Source: Echinarachnius parma (lineage: Eukaryota > Echinodermata > Echinoidea > Clypeasteroida > Echinarachniidae). From it: a stretch of 64,000 bases of DNA. Position 1 is the stretch's first letter, and each line of letters opens with the position of its first letter. Both the position numbers and the translations under genes were made by a program. The DNA lies in NCBI GenBank assembly GCA_037951105.1, contig JBAMJV010008113.1, forward strand, positions 62,001 to 126,000, given 5' to 3'. Below are positions 11,221-22,300 of this stretch, piece by piece. The notes under the pieces were generated by a model. It ran no database searches. It had not been told where the DNA came from and was given only the letters and a program-made list of their open reading frames with translations.

Positions 11221-11341
11221 AAATAAGATCTGACTATTTGTGTCGGTCGATCAGTCGACTTCAACAATGATCACGGTCTATAAACAAATAAAATAAAGAA
11301 AGATACCCTTAATTAACATCAGAATATAACATAATCCTCTA
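11219..11341 (-). repeat. 5' LTR of the Ty3/gypsy element
   Basis: Copy of 5992-6114 with a single difference. On the element strand an AT-rich stretch (TTTATTTTATTTGTTTATAG) lies just before the ACCGTGATCAT motif and could position transcription start there. Confidence 0.9.
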
Positions 11342-11490
11342 ATAAGCTAATTTTTTTACTAACCACTCTTTTTGAATATTATGAGAAAATTGTAAAAAAC
11401 ACTTTTGTTTTTCATTTTTAGAAATATGGAATTAGTTATTGCCTAATCAATATTCACTTCATTTTTGTCAGCAGGAAACAAGATCCAGGC

Positions 11491-14196
11491 ATGCCGAAGA
11501 AAAAGCACAAGGTCTCACAGAAGGTCATGCTACGAGCCTATGAAGCAGCAAAGAGTGGTACGTACTGTAAGATAATAGCCAAGTTGAAGTGTGTCACTGT
11601 ACTAAAAGATTAACATTTTCTGTTCTCATGTGATTTAGCTTCAGTTGATTCAGTTCAATATTTTACTTCATAAATTTAAAATAGTTTGCAGTTTTACAAT
11701 GTTTTTATTAATTACATAACCATAACTTTGTCATATTTTCTTAGCAATTCCATTAAAAAAAATTATTTTGAATTACTTAGAAAATATTCTTCCTTCTAGT
11801 TCTAGTTCTATCGAATTGGGAATTAATCTGGTATATATTCCATCCACATTTAATAGGAAAGATGTCCATACGAGAGGCAGCCAAGATCTACAAGATTCCC
11901 AAGTCTACTCTCATCGACAAGGTCAAGGGAAAGAGCCCGCTTGATTCCAAGAAAGGACCCAAGCCAATCCTGACGGCTGAGGAGGAGAAAGCCCTAGATG
12001 ACTGGGGTGTTCGCATGGCTGGCATTGGCTTCACATCCATCAAGACACAGGTCAGTTCAAATAATGAATGGAAAACAAAATTTTGATTTAAAAATCCTGA
12101 CAATAAAGGAGAGAAAGCTCTTGTTGAAACTGTTGAAGAAACAAAATGGCTGTGGTGAAGATCTGCACGCTTGGGGGGGGGTGGGGGGGGGGGGTAAATG
12201 AATACTATATAGATCATCCCCTATGAACAAAAGAAATTGATAACAATTATTAAAACTGTCCTAAAAATCACCTATCCTGACTCTAAAGGAAAGTACAGCC
12301 TTTGTCAACTGGTGTGTACAAGAATGGATGTGTAAAAAAGAAAACGGATCGGGGGTCATTGTGAAGTTGTTGCAACACAAACTAATTGTAAATTAATGCA
12401 GTCATCCCAGTAAAGTAGCTTTACAAAATTTAATTTATTAGATTTACCTTTTTTGCCCTTCATAGGTCCTCAACACAGTCAAGACGATTTTGGACAAGGA
12501 TGAGAAAATAGGGCGGGGAAGAGAGAAGCGTTTTGGAGACAACAATCTGCCTGGAAAGGACTGGTGGGGAAGGTTTTGCATGAACCACTCCAGGTTGAGA
12601 CGGGCAAACGAGCAGGCTCTGGACCGCGCAAAGAGACAGGTCAAGTCCAGTGCGGCTGTGTGCAAATGGAAGACGGGTCTGAAGAGGATCTTCCAACGCT
12701 GCGGTGTTAAAGACCCATCGTGCATCTTCACCTGTACCGTCAACAGGTTCCAGGTGGACGGACGTGGCATCGTCGTGGGATGTCACCTCAAGAAGAAGCT
12801 GAAGGAAAGGGCCAAGTACTTGACGGTCCTCACAGCAGCATCCGCCAACGGGAAGTTTGTGCCTCCCATGATGGTGTATCCCAGAGACATCGTGGAGGAA
12901 ATGTTTGAGGATGAAGCCGTGGAAGGCACCTTTTTCACCAAGAGCAGGAATGGTGACATGAACGTTGAACTCTTCTACAGCTGGATAGGAAATCACTTTG
13001 TGGATTACATCCCTGAGGGCAAGAATATCTTGCTGTTGATCGAAGGCAACTGGAGTTACGTGGACATGTACGTGTCCAAGCTGTGCAAGGATAAGAACAT
13101 AATCCTGTACTGCATGCCGCCGAGGTCGTCCTACTTCCAGTCACCCTTGACCTGGGGCTTCTCCCGGCAGCTGCCCAACGAATGGAAGATGGAGTCCATG
13201 AACTTTGAGCTGCTCAACCCTGGGTTGAAGGTTGACAAGTATGCCTTCTCAGCAGTCTTCAGCAATGTCTGGACCCACCTGGCTTCAGAGGCACACATCA
13301 TGACTGCCTTCGAGAGAAGCGGGGTCTGGCCTCTGGAATCTAAGGGTTTGACAAGATCACCAGCGGTCACTGACCACGTCAATGTTTCCTGCTTTGACGA
13401 GCAGGGGAATGAGATTGAGGTAGGCATGTATGAAGAGGTCACCAGTGACCACCTCCCAGCCGGCATGGAAGTCCCCTACGAATCTGGTGAGGTGCTGCTG
13501 GTCTCCAATCCCAATGTCCTTCAGCAGTTTGAGAAGTCGCAGGGTTTGACGGCAGAGCAGAAGGAAGTGTTTGAGACGCGGTACTTGTTGAATGTAGAGG
13601 AACCCAACGATCTGTTGTTTAGCGCCTGGAAGGCACTCAAAGAACTAATTGCTATGAACTCCAATGCAGAGGAGTTTGAGGAAAAGTCAGACACCAAATC
13701 CAACAGCGAGGATGATGACAATGATGATGATGAGGAGGATGAAGAAGAAGACGATGATGATAGCCTCCTGGACTGGCTGTCGGACGAGTCAGATGATGAT
13801 ATGGGGGACGACAAAGAAAACGTGCAGGAACAAATCAAAGATTTGCAGAAGAAGATCAGTGATGAAACAGCCAAACTACAAACTCAAACTGAAACAGAAT
13901 GTGATGGCAATCATAATGATAAGGAGGAGGGGGATGAGGAGTGTGAAAATGACAATGATGACATCCCAAGTCAATCTGCAAGTGACTCTTCAAAGGAGGT
14001 GGAAGAGGAGGAAGCAGAAGAGAAGATGAATCACATAGCACCTAAAGTTTCTTCTCCAAGAACAGCAATGTCTCCACTCAAGATCACTAGATACAAACAC
14101 CATGAAGCGGGAGGGAGGGGGAGGAGACAAGACACTCAACAGATTCCAGTGAAGGGAAGGGTAGGGAAGAGGAAAGCAAAAGGAAGAAGAAGATAG
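11491..14196 (+). CDS. Domesticated pogo/Tigger-like transposase (CENP-B-like architecture)
   Basis: Coding exons are 11491-11557, 11857-12050 and 12466-14196, joined in phases 1 and 0 to give 663 aa. An acceptor at 11475 implies an upstream leader exon. Residues 1-55 form a Psq-type helix-turn-helix (SIREAAKIYKIPKSTLIDKV). Residues about 68-150 resemble the CENP-B/Tc5 HTH. Residues about 170-370 align with DDE_1. At the three catalytic positions, the usual NVDETG block reads TCTVNR (T178), LLLDGH reads LLIEGN (E280) and QPLD reads SPLT (T316), keeping the normal 35-residue spacing between the last two. The tail has two Asp/Glu-rich blocks (about 500-535 and 565-600) and a basic C-terminus (KRKAKGRRR) like a nuclear signal. 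Introns, loss of catalysis, an intact long frame and absence of terminal repeats point to a host nuclear DNA-binding protein. Targets are unknown. Confidence 0.88.
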
Positions 14197-14785
14197 CATT
14201 GATTATTTGTTTGTGCCTCGTTTGACAATGGGCCTGCAGAACTCAGTGGACTGGGGAGAAATAATTTATATATTTTTTGTCTCAAATACCTTTACATATT
14301 TCCTTTTGAATATGTTTTATTGCGAGGCTATAAATGGCTTTCCATTATTGCTAGGTCCAATTTAGTGTTAAGAACTTAAGTTCAACTAAGAATCTTTGTG
14401 CCTCGTTTGAGAATGGGGCTGCAGAACTCGGTGGACTGGGGAGACTTTATTAAGGTACTTGGAGAAAATATTGCAGACCAAGTTGTAAATTTGTTGGCTA
14501 AATTCAAAATTATGAATTATTTTAATATATAATAGAAAGATAGAAACATACTTCAGCTTTTAATTGATAGTAAATTTATTAGAAAATTGAAATATTTTGC
14601 AGAACCAACTTTTGCTTCAAATACAATTGTATAGTTTTAATTTATAATAAAAACAATGTTTTGCTAAACATGATTTGCTGACAAGATCTTCATATAGCCA
14701 GAGCTGGTGACATTTATTGATATTGTGGAGTTTCATTATACCTTTGACCTTGGGACCATAAAAACGATCTTGTTTTAACATGTAC

Positions 14786-15075
14786 AGTGAAACCTTGTTA
14801 TAACGAGCTCCTCGGGCCCATTGAATTTACCGTGTTTTATCAGATATCTTGTTGTATCAGGGCTTAAAAATATTGAAATACATAGAACCTGGACTTGTGA
14901 ATAGCCTCACTATATTATGTACAGAGATCATTATAAAGAGGTTCCACTGTAATGGTTATATCAAAATAAAAAAGCAAACAAATTATATAAAAAGCTTGGT
15001 GCGGCCAAATTGCATTGTGATAAGAGTGTTTTGTTTTATCAGAGCTATTAAAAACAAGGTTCTACTGTACTGCAA
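14786..15075. mobile_element. Degenerate pogo/Tigger-type MITE remnant
   Basis: It begins ACAGTGAAACCTTGTTATAACGAG and contains several decayed copies of the TTATAACGAG / TTATCAG phrase; the right end has AAAACAAGGTTCTACTGTA. The same end type is found complete at 25277-25467. Confidence 0.55.
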
Positions 15076-15820
15076 TTACTAATTTAAAACATTTATATAC
15101 AGCAGAATTACCCAGTGCCTTCTAAATGTGTATCTACAAACGTTATATACAAATTCATTTCTGAAAAAATATGAGAATTGGGAAGAAGAGATGGATTTTT
15201 ATGACATTTTAGGATGAAAAATTTGATAATAAATCAAACATTTATTTTGATAGATCTTAGATTTAATTATTTAAAAAGGATAAGAAATAGTAGATCAAAT
15301 TTGATAAAATAAACCAGTAAATGAGACAGACACAGAATCTTACTAGCCTGAATTTGCCAAGTTTAATGTTGTATTTTAAATTTTTTTGTTGTCTGTCCTA
15401 TGTGATTCTCAGATATAAGATCGCTGCAAAATGGAATGTATATCTTTTTGTTGAATTTTCTCAGGACATTGTTGGCGTTAGGCTTGATAGATTGATATCT
15501 CTAATCAACATTTTGTTTTGTATACATTGCCAATATCATACTCTTAATCTAGTTACAAACACCATTTAATCCCTTTTTAAGGATTACATTTCAATAAAGA
15601 ATTGAAATGATTTTTTTTTCAAAATGTGGTTTTATTTTTCTGATAATTCATATCACAGTTCACCAGTGTCAAATCCAACATTACATGGCATTGTATGAAA
15701 TAAATTTGATCTTGCTCATTATATTGTTGTAAATTATTGTGAGAATATAATACAAATTTCTATCATCAATTATACTCTCATACTCTCAGTCATTTGTTAT
15801 TCTGTTCCTTTTTGTTGATA

Positions 15821-16360
15821 AAAGGGGTAGTACAGTTTTGTTAAGGCTGAACTTTAGTAACCAAACCTGGACAGTAACATTATAAACTAATAGTTATAAC
15901 TCTACCATGCTCGAAAGGTATATAAAATTACAAACGACTAAGTAAAAAGCCTGTTATCATTCAAAAAGAGCCATTAAAACACAAGAGGGCGCTTTCTAAA
16001 AAGGCATTGGTTTCAACCATTTTTCATACAAAATTATGCATGTTATGTTTTATTGAAATAATGATTAAATAGAGAGATCATCAACAACTATTTTAAAAAT
16101 GATTTTGAAATTTTTTGAAAAAGTGCGAGCATTTTAAAAAATTTTTGAAAAAACATCTAATTATTTGGGCCCCAAATAATTATAGGCTCCGATATATTTA
16201 TTGATATTTCAGCCGTTTCTGGGTCGATTTTGACCAAATAAAGTTTATTCTGCCATTAAAATTGCATGTTCTCTCGAATTCGACACTCAGTTTTTCATTA
16301 CCTCACAAACAAATTGTGATGTGCAGCGCCCTCTCTACCAAAACTAAACTACCCCTTTAA
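15821..16360 (+). mobile_element. MITE family A copy (about 540 bp)
   Basis: Ends AAAGGGGTAGTACAGTTTTG and CCAAAACTAAACTACCCCTTT are inverted. The interior carries hallmark phrases shared with the other copies: 'gagggcgctttctaaaa', 'ggggccccaaataatt' and 'gcagcgccctctctacc'. Other copies lie at 18497-19022, in the 44.4-46.8 kb array, and at 53517-54080, with fragments at 57.0, 62.3 and 63.2 kb. No coding capacity. Confidence 0.85.
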
Positions 16361-16595
16361 ATTGATCCATTAACTTCATACAATTTTTTTTTAAAGGTGA
16401 TATTTGAGACATCAAGCATATATACCAATATCATTGTAAGATTCTTCTAAATCTTTTTTTTTTTCATAGAAAAAGGACAATGTTTACCTAGTAAAAAAAG
16501 GTGGAAATTGATATCAGATCTTATCACCTACTGCCTTTTGGAACTCCTTTCACTTGGTCATAAATATCTCCATAATAAGGGCAATGTTTCATATA

Positions 16596-17029
16596 CAACA
16601 TGTCCCAAAATTAATTACAACGGGACTTTCTGCAACGATAACTTTAAAGATAGTAGATCAATATTTCAGGGTATGAAACTATAACTTATTACCTACATCT
16701 TGCAGAAAACCCTATTCGATTTGCTTCAGTGGTCATGGAGAATGAGGATCTTTTGTCAATCATGTCAGATGTCCCTTCCCTCCAGGTTTTGTAATGTAAG
16801 GAGACGTGTTGTCCATTGTGTTCACGCGTTATGAACAAAAATGGACACATGACATGATTGACAAAAGATCCTCATTCTCCATGACCACTGAAGCAAATCG
16901 AACAGGGTTTTCTGCAAGATGTAGGTAATAAGTTATAGTTTCATAACCTGAAATATCATTCTGATTGATCTACTATTTTAAAGTTATCGTTGCAGAAAGT
17001 CCCGTTGTAATTAATTTTGGGACATGTTG
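16596..17029. mobile_element. Fold-back mariner-like MITE, 434 bp
   Basis: Ends CAACATGTCCCAAAATTAAT and its inverse are bordered by TATA (TA target). The arms pair nearly completely around a centre near 16820. No ORF. Confidence 0.85.
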
Positions 17030-17400
17030 TATAAATACTCATTTGATTCTTCCGTTACCTGAAGACCAACAACGACTACATACAAAATAAACGTAAAAGC
17101 TCCAAGTGTTTTTGGTTTAATTTGATAAAGATAATGGATCACTCTAACTCTGTATGAGACGTGGGTAGTGGGGTCACAGGCTGCAGCCCTTCTGTCCCTC
17201 CCACAATGACTTTTTAAAATGCCAATGAATGCCATTGAATGGCAGAGATGATAATTGTTTTACTTGCTTTTATTTTATTTAAATGAATATAACTTATATC
17301 AATTTTTTGAGTGAAAAACAAGAGAGAAGTTGTTTTGGCAAGGAGCATAATTTGCCCCTCTCCTGAAAAAAGGACCATTTCATATAGAGGGAGTGTTAAG

Positions 17401-17945
17401 GAATATTGAACACCACCCCCCCCCCCCCCTTCCCCCCTCCCCCTCCAAGAGTTTTGACAATAGCCATATTTGGACTAAAGCACCTCAAATTCAGGCAAAA
17501 CCATATCATATTCGGGAAAATTAACTTGTGTCGGGCAATATAACATAATTTTCGGGCAAAACCGTCTCAAATTCAGTCAAAATCATGTAATTTTCTGGAT
17601 TAAAATATCAAGAGCAACTATTGCGGGATTGTCGGGTGAAAATGGGAATAGTATTCAGGCAAAAGACCTCAACCCCCCTAAACTAAAATGTTCCCATGTT
17701 TTTTTTTGTTTTTTGGGGGGGAGGGGGGGGGGGGGGGGGTGGGGGGGGGGGGGGGGAGGATGTATTTAGATCAATGCATAGATCTATGTATCACCCCATC
17801 AGCATGATCAGTCCAGTCTCAGTTTATCATTTGTTGTTCCATGATCCAAACAAATATTTCCACAAAACTGAAATCGGTGTATTTGGAATGATTGGGGGGG
17901 GGGGGGGGGGGGGGGCACTCACAATATTCTTGGTGGGGGGGGGCA
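17401..17945. repeat. Cluster of poly-G/poly-C runs with hAT-like ends
   Basis: A C-run at about 17415-17430, interrupted G-runs at 17716-17757, and G-runs at 17895-17915 and 17935-17942 followed by CACACTC. The G-run plus CACTC arrangement matches the ends of the complete element at 21984-22283, so this is probably one or more fragmented copies. Confidence 0.6.
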
Positions 17946-18496
17946 CACTCTATATGTATTTCTTTTCTTTTGAATGATTTTCCCCATATGTTTTAATTTT
18001 TTAAAGCAACTTTTGGGGGAGGCACCCCCTTCCCCGTAGCTTCGCCATTGATATCATTTGGGTTGCCAACACAAACAAATTATAATATAATAATTATCAT
18101 ATATACTATTTACATGAAATAGTTCATGATAAGAACATGAAGGGAACTTGCAAAGCAAGTTTTCTTGCTAATTAGTATGAATCAGGAAATATTATTGTAA
18201 AAGTCATATTTGTTTTGCTCTTTTTGGAATGGACGAAAAAAGGGGAGGGTGAAGAGTATGTATCTTAGGCCATACAGCTCTTTGATACAAAAGAAAATAC
18301 ACCTTATAATTAGTAAAACAAAACAAAAATTGATATTGAGTTGCTGTACCCATGGGGTAGTATATCCATGCTGTACCGTACACATGTGTCATACCCGAAG
18401 TGGATCGGGCTGATTGGGGTGGCATACAAATGATTGGGGGCACACATTATGTATTCTTTATTTTACACAGATGTTCCCCTTTTGTTTTTGTTTTTT

Positions 18497-19022
18497 AAAG
18501 GTAGCGTTGAGTATTGGTATTTCCCGAAGTGCCCCCTGATATTTTTGTGTGAGATAATGAAAAACTGACCGTCAAATGTGAAAGAACATACAATTTTAAT
18601 GACAGAATAAACTTGATTTGATCAAAATCGGTTCCAAAACGGCTGAAATATCCATTATATTTTTATTCAAAAATTCTTCACCGGGGGATATTTTGACTTT
18701 TTAGAAAATTTAAAAAAAATGCAAAATCTGAATAGGTTTTTAAAAAGTTGTTGATATCTCTATTGAATCATTATTTTAACAAAACATTAAATGCACAATT
18801 TTGTATGAGAAATGGCTAAAACCAATTATTTTTTTAGAGAGCGCCCTCTTGAGTTTTAACGGCTCTTTTTAAAATGATAACAGGGGTTTTAGCTTTTACT
18901 TAGTCGTTTGTAATTGTGTATACTTTTCGAGCATGGTGAAGTTATAACTATTATTTTGTACCGTAATGGTGCAGGTTTTGGTTACTAAAGTTAAGTTTGA
19001 CCAATACTCAACTATCCCTTTA
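18497..19022 (-). mobile_element. MITE family A copy, inverted
   Basis: Right end ACCAATACTCAACTATCCCTTTA and left end AAAGGTAGCGTTGAGTATTGG are inverted repeats. The interior matches 15821-16360 on the opposite strand, including 'gagagcgccctcttgag'. Confidence 0.85.
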
Positions 19023-19303
19023 ATGGTCTTGGCAAATTTTTAGGGGGTATGCCGGTATGCCCCCTGCCCCCCCCCCCCCCCACCCCCCCCTGTAACTACG
19101 CCTTTGTGACTGGCTGTCCATCCACCGCGCGTGCCGCGTGCATGAACTATGTGAATTGGTCGCTTACTTCAAATTGAAGTAAATGTCATGCTAACTTCAA
19201 AGAAATTTGTGTGCTGGCAGGAGTAATTTTCGCCGTGAAAAGTGCATGTTTTGGGGAGATTTCCTGAACTTCTAACGTAATTGAACCAACATTCAGGCAG
19301 ATC

Positions 19304-22300
19304 ATGGGAGTCGATGTCAAGACACTCAAACCTGGAGACGGTATGTCAAATAAAGATTGTAATTTCGGCCCTTGTTTTCTTAAACTTCTGTGGGAAATCA
19401 TATAGACCGAGTCCCACGTGTTCATAATGGTGTGTGTGATTTTGGGATTGTTGTTGGTAAAATGCGTGTGCATGTCTGTTGACTGTTGTTGTTGTCAAAA
19501 AGGGGTCAAAGTACTACTTAACGTCTTAAGTTCTCTAACTAATTAGGTTACTTTTGGCAAAATAAAATATGGCGATTTTCAGGGTGGTGCCATTATTGAT
19601 TATAATTTTATAGTTGTACTTGTAAAACTAAGTCTAAAAGAAAAGAAATATGAAAATATTTAAATTATTTTGACAATGAAATGATAATTTATATTTATGA
19701 ACAGATGCATATGAATTATGATTAAAAATAACAACAACAACAGTGTTTACATTAGAATCGCTGTAGTATCTAGCTCCATCTGCATCTTTTGATGGACCGC
19801 AGCACTGACAAAAAATGATGCGAAATTGCGATCGATCGGTAAACAAAAAATTAGCATAACTTAGAGAGCAGAGCTCTACTAGTACTATGCCCTCTGCTAC
19901 TCACTACTCTGGGGTAGCATTTTCACTAGCAGCTCTCCCTTACGTTCTGCTAACTTTGATTCTTCCGATCGTATGTGACTATAGTGATTTGTTAGGTGTT
20001 GTGGCGCATTCAAAACATCAAGTAAATTTGTCAAATTTGGCTCAAATGTTAGAAAAATATTACGAGAATCACGACAATTCATTGAGGGAAATTACAAACC
20101 TATAGCCTAGGCTATTTTGTTGAGTACAAAACTGCATAAGTGACAAGATTTGTTCATAAAAATTAAAATCTCCATTAAAGAAAATGCTAACCCATGGTGT
20201 ATTTTTGACTTGCAGGTGTAACAAAGCCAAAGAGGGGACAGATCTGTGTTATACACTATGTGGGTAAGTGTGTAGGTCCATCCACACATCGTTGGATGAG
20301 AAAGAGAAGGTGCTACGTCACCTTTTATAAAACTGTACCCTCTATTCTATACCTAAACCCAACTATGAACTATCCTACATAACATAATTTATATAATTTA
20401 AATTAAACCATTCATTCCACATTTTCAAATTTATTGGAACATTCTTACAGAATGAACTTTTTAAAGATATCCATCATTTGGGGAATTGACAATGAGTCAA
20501 ATGTAGGAATTTATTTATTACCCTTTCAGCAGAAAAAAACAAACATTTTGTGTAATAACAATTGCAAACTATACTAGAAGACACAAACATTAATTATTCT
20601 GTGATTTTAAAACTAATTTATTGATCACTAATTTAATTTTGCTTGGCTCGCAGGAAAAGTGACAGCATCAAACAAGATATTTGACCAATCAACGGAGAGG
20701 ATGCCGTTCAAGTTCACGTTAGGATCAGACGAGGTAGTGAAGGGGATGGATGAAGGAGTTGCACAGGTATTGCAAATCTGCACACTAACTTTTTTTCTCT
20801 ACTGGACCCTTTGGGCAAGCAAGGGCATCAACAGCTTCTCAAAAGTGGGGGGGACATCAGCGAGGGAGCGAAGCGACCGAGCGGGGGAGGGTGTGGGGAG
20901 CTTTTGTACTTTTGGGCTTGAACATAAATTGTACATTTTTTTTTTTCGCAAGTAAAGTCATAAAGGATCTAATTGTACTTGACCGAAAATAAATTTTACT
21001 TGTCCGTTTACTTCTAGATGTCATGTACCATTACAGAATCACATTTCTCTGGTAGTTGAACAGAAATGTTACTTTCCCGACTAGTTAGGCAACCAAACTT
21101 AGTTTCTAGACCATTTATGAAATTTGACCTGCTCGACATGAATTCTTACTGGCCCGGGGCAATCAGGCAAGTGTTAGTGTCTAGAATCAAAGGGCTAGTA
21201 CACACAGTTTAGCAAACTTAACACTTAAATGATTATAAAATACCTGTGTATTAAAAGTTGCTTATTGTATAAATTCATGTCCAGTGCTGTAGTCAAGTCC
21301 GAACTCGAGACGGTCTCTTGACTTGGTTTTGTGACTCGGACTCGGAGCCAAGTCACGATGTTTAACAAATGGGAACATGCTCTTTCGTTGGGGACTTGGG
21401 ACTCGTAACTTGTGGACTAGACAACAGCCCTTAATGGTCAATTTCCTCTCCAGTGTATTTTGAAATATTTTAGTTTTACTTTAAAATAACTTGTTAAAGA
21501 GTTATAATGAGAAATAGAAAAATGATAAATAAATCAAATTAACTAATTATGATATTGTCAGTGCTTTATGTTGTGGGTGGCATAATATTACTTTCACTTT
21601 GTCATTAAACTATTGGTGCATATTCAGGACAACACATGTTTGACTCTGCAGGGAAAAAATTAAAACCAATTTTTTCTTGGGCTACTTTTCTAGCGTGCAA
21701 GTCACACGGTAAAATGTGACCACCTAGATAGCAAAACCCGGCACTTGTTGGTAATTCATGTTTTTAAGAAATGGGCATTTTAAGTTCACACAATGTGTAT
21801 GAAAGACCTATTGATTGTAAATTGAAACAATCATATCTTCGCCAATTATTGACCAATTAGTTAGAACAAAGCATCAAATGAATGCTTGTGATGAGGCCTT
21901 TCTAATGATTTAAATAATCTACATTTTGATTTTTACCGACAAGTGCAGGGTTTTGCCATATTCAGCAATTTGGGGGCTAAATGCCGGGGGGGGGGGGGGG
22001 GGGGGCACTCATGTATAATGTAAGATGGGTATGTGCCGCTTACAAGACCCCCTTTTTCACACCCGATTGCCGCTCTCAAGATAACCGATTTTCAAAAATT
22101 GCCGCTCCATAGACCCCCGGAATGACTTGGCTAGGTAGTTGAGTACCGCCAAGTCCATTATTCTTCTCCAAAGACCCTATATTTTGTGCTTGTAGTCTGC
22201 TCTTAAGACCCCCATTTCAGAGTTCTGTGAGGCACACCCCCGTCAAAAAATAATTTGAGTGCCCCCCCCCCCCCCCCCCGGGAGCTAAATGGCCCTGAGC

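Larger units (their letters stand above)
5992..11341 (-). mobile_element. Ty3/gypsy-type LTR retrotransposon, apparently intact
   Basis: Two 123-bp direct repeats (5992-6114 and 11219-11341) differing at one base bracket an uninterrupted 1612-aa gag-pol ORF on the minus strand. A purine tract lies directly before the 3' LTR, and a candidate 5-bp target duplication AATAA (5991-5995 and 11341-11345) fits if each LTR is 118 bp. LTR identity and the open ORF imply a recent insertion. The element sits between the head-to-head interval and the domesticated transposase gene. No envelope gene is present. LTRs this short are unusual for the superfamily. Confidence 0.93.
14197..19303. other. Intergenic, repeats only
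   Basis: No supported gene. A repeated phrase (TTTGTGCCTCGTTTGA...) occurs at 14208 and 14396, probably a duplicated 3' UTR segment of the transposase-derived gene. An AATAAA at 15593 is a possible but distant poly(A) signal. The remainder is the MITEs listed separately, plus poly-G/poly-C blocks. Confidence 0.6.

Noticed and set aside
5834-11557. Joining the 5834-5906 exon to the transposase-derived gene as its first coding exon
   Set aside because: The exon ends in phase 1 while both candidate acceptors (11472, 11475) need phase 2 to read MPKKKHKV. The join shifts the frame and hits a stop in the next exons.
19887-20105. 72-aa ORF in FKBP1A intron 1
   Set aside because: No similarity I recognise, no splice context, in an AT-rich intron.
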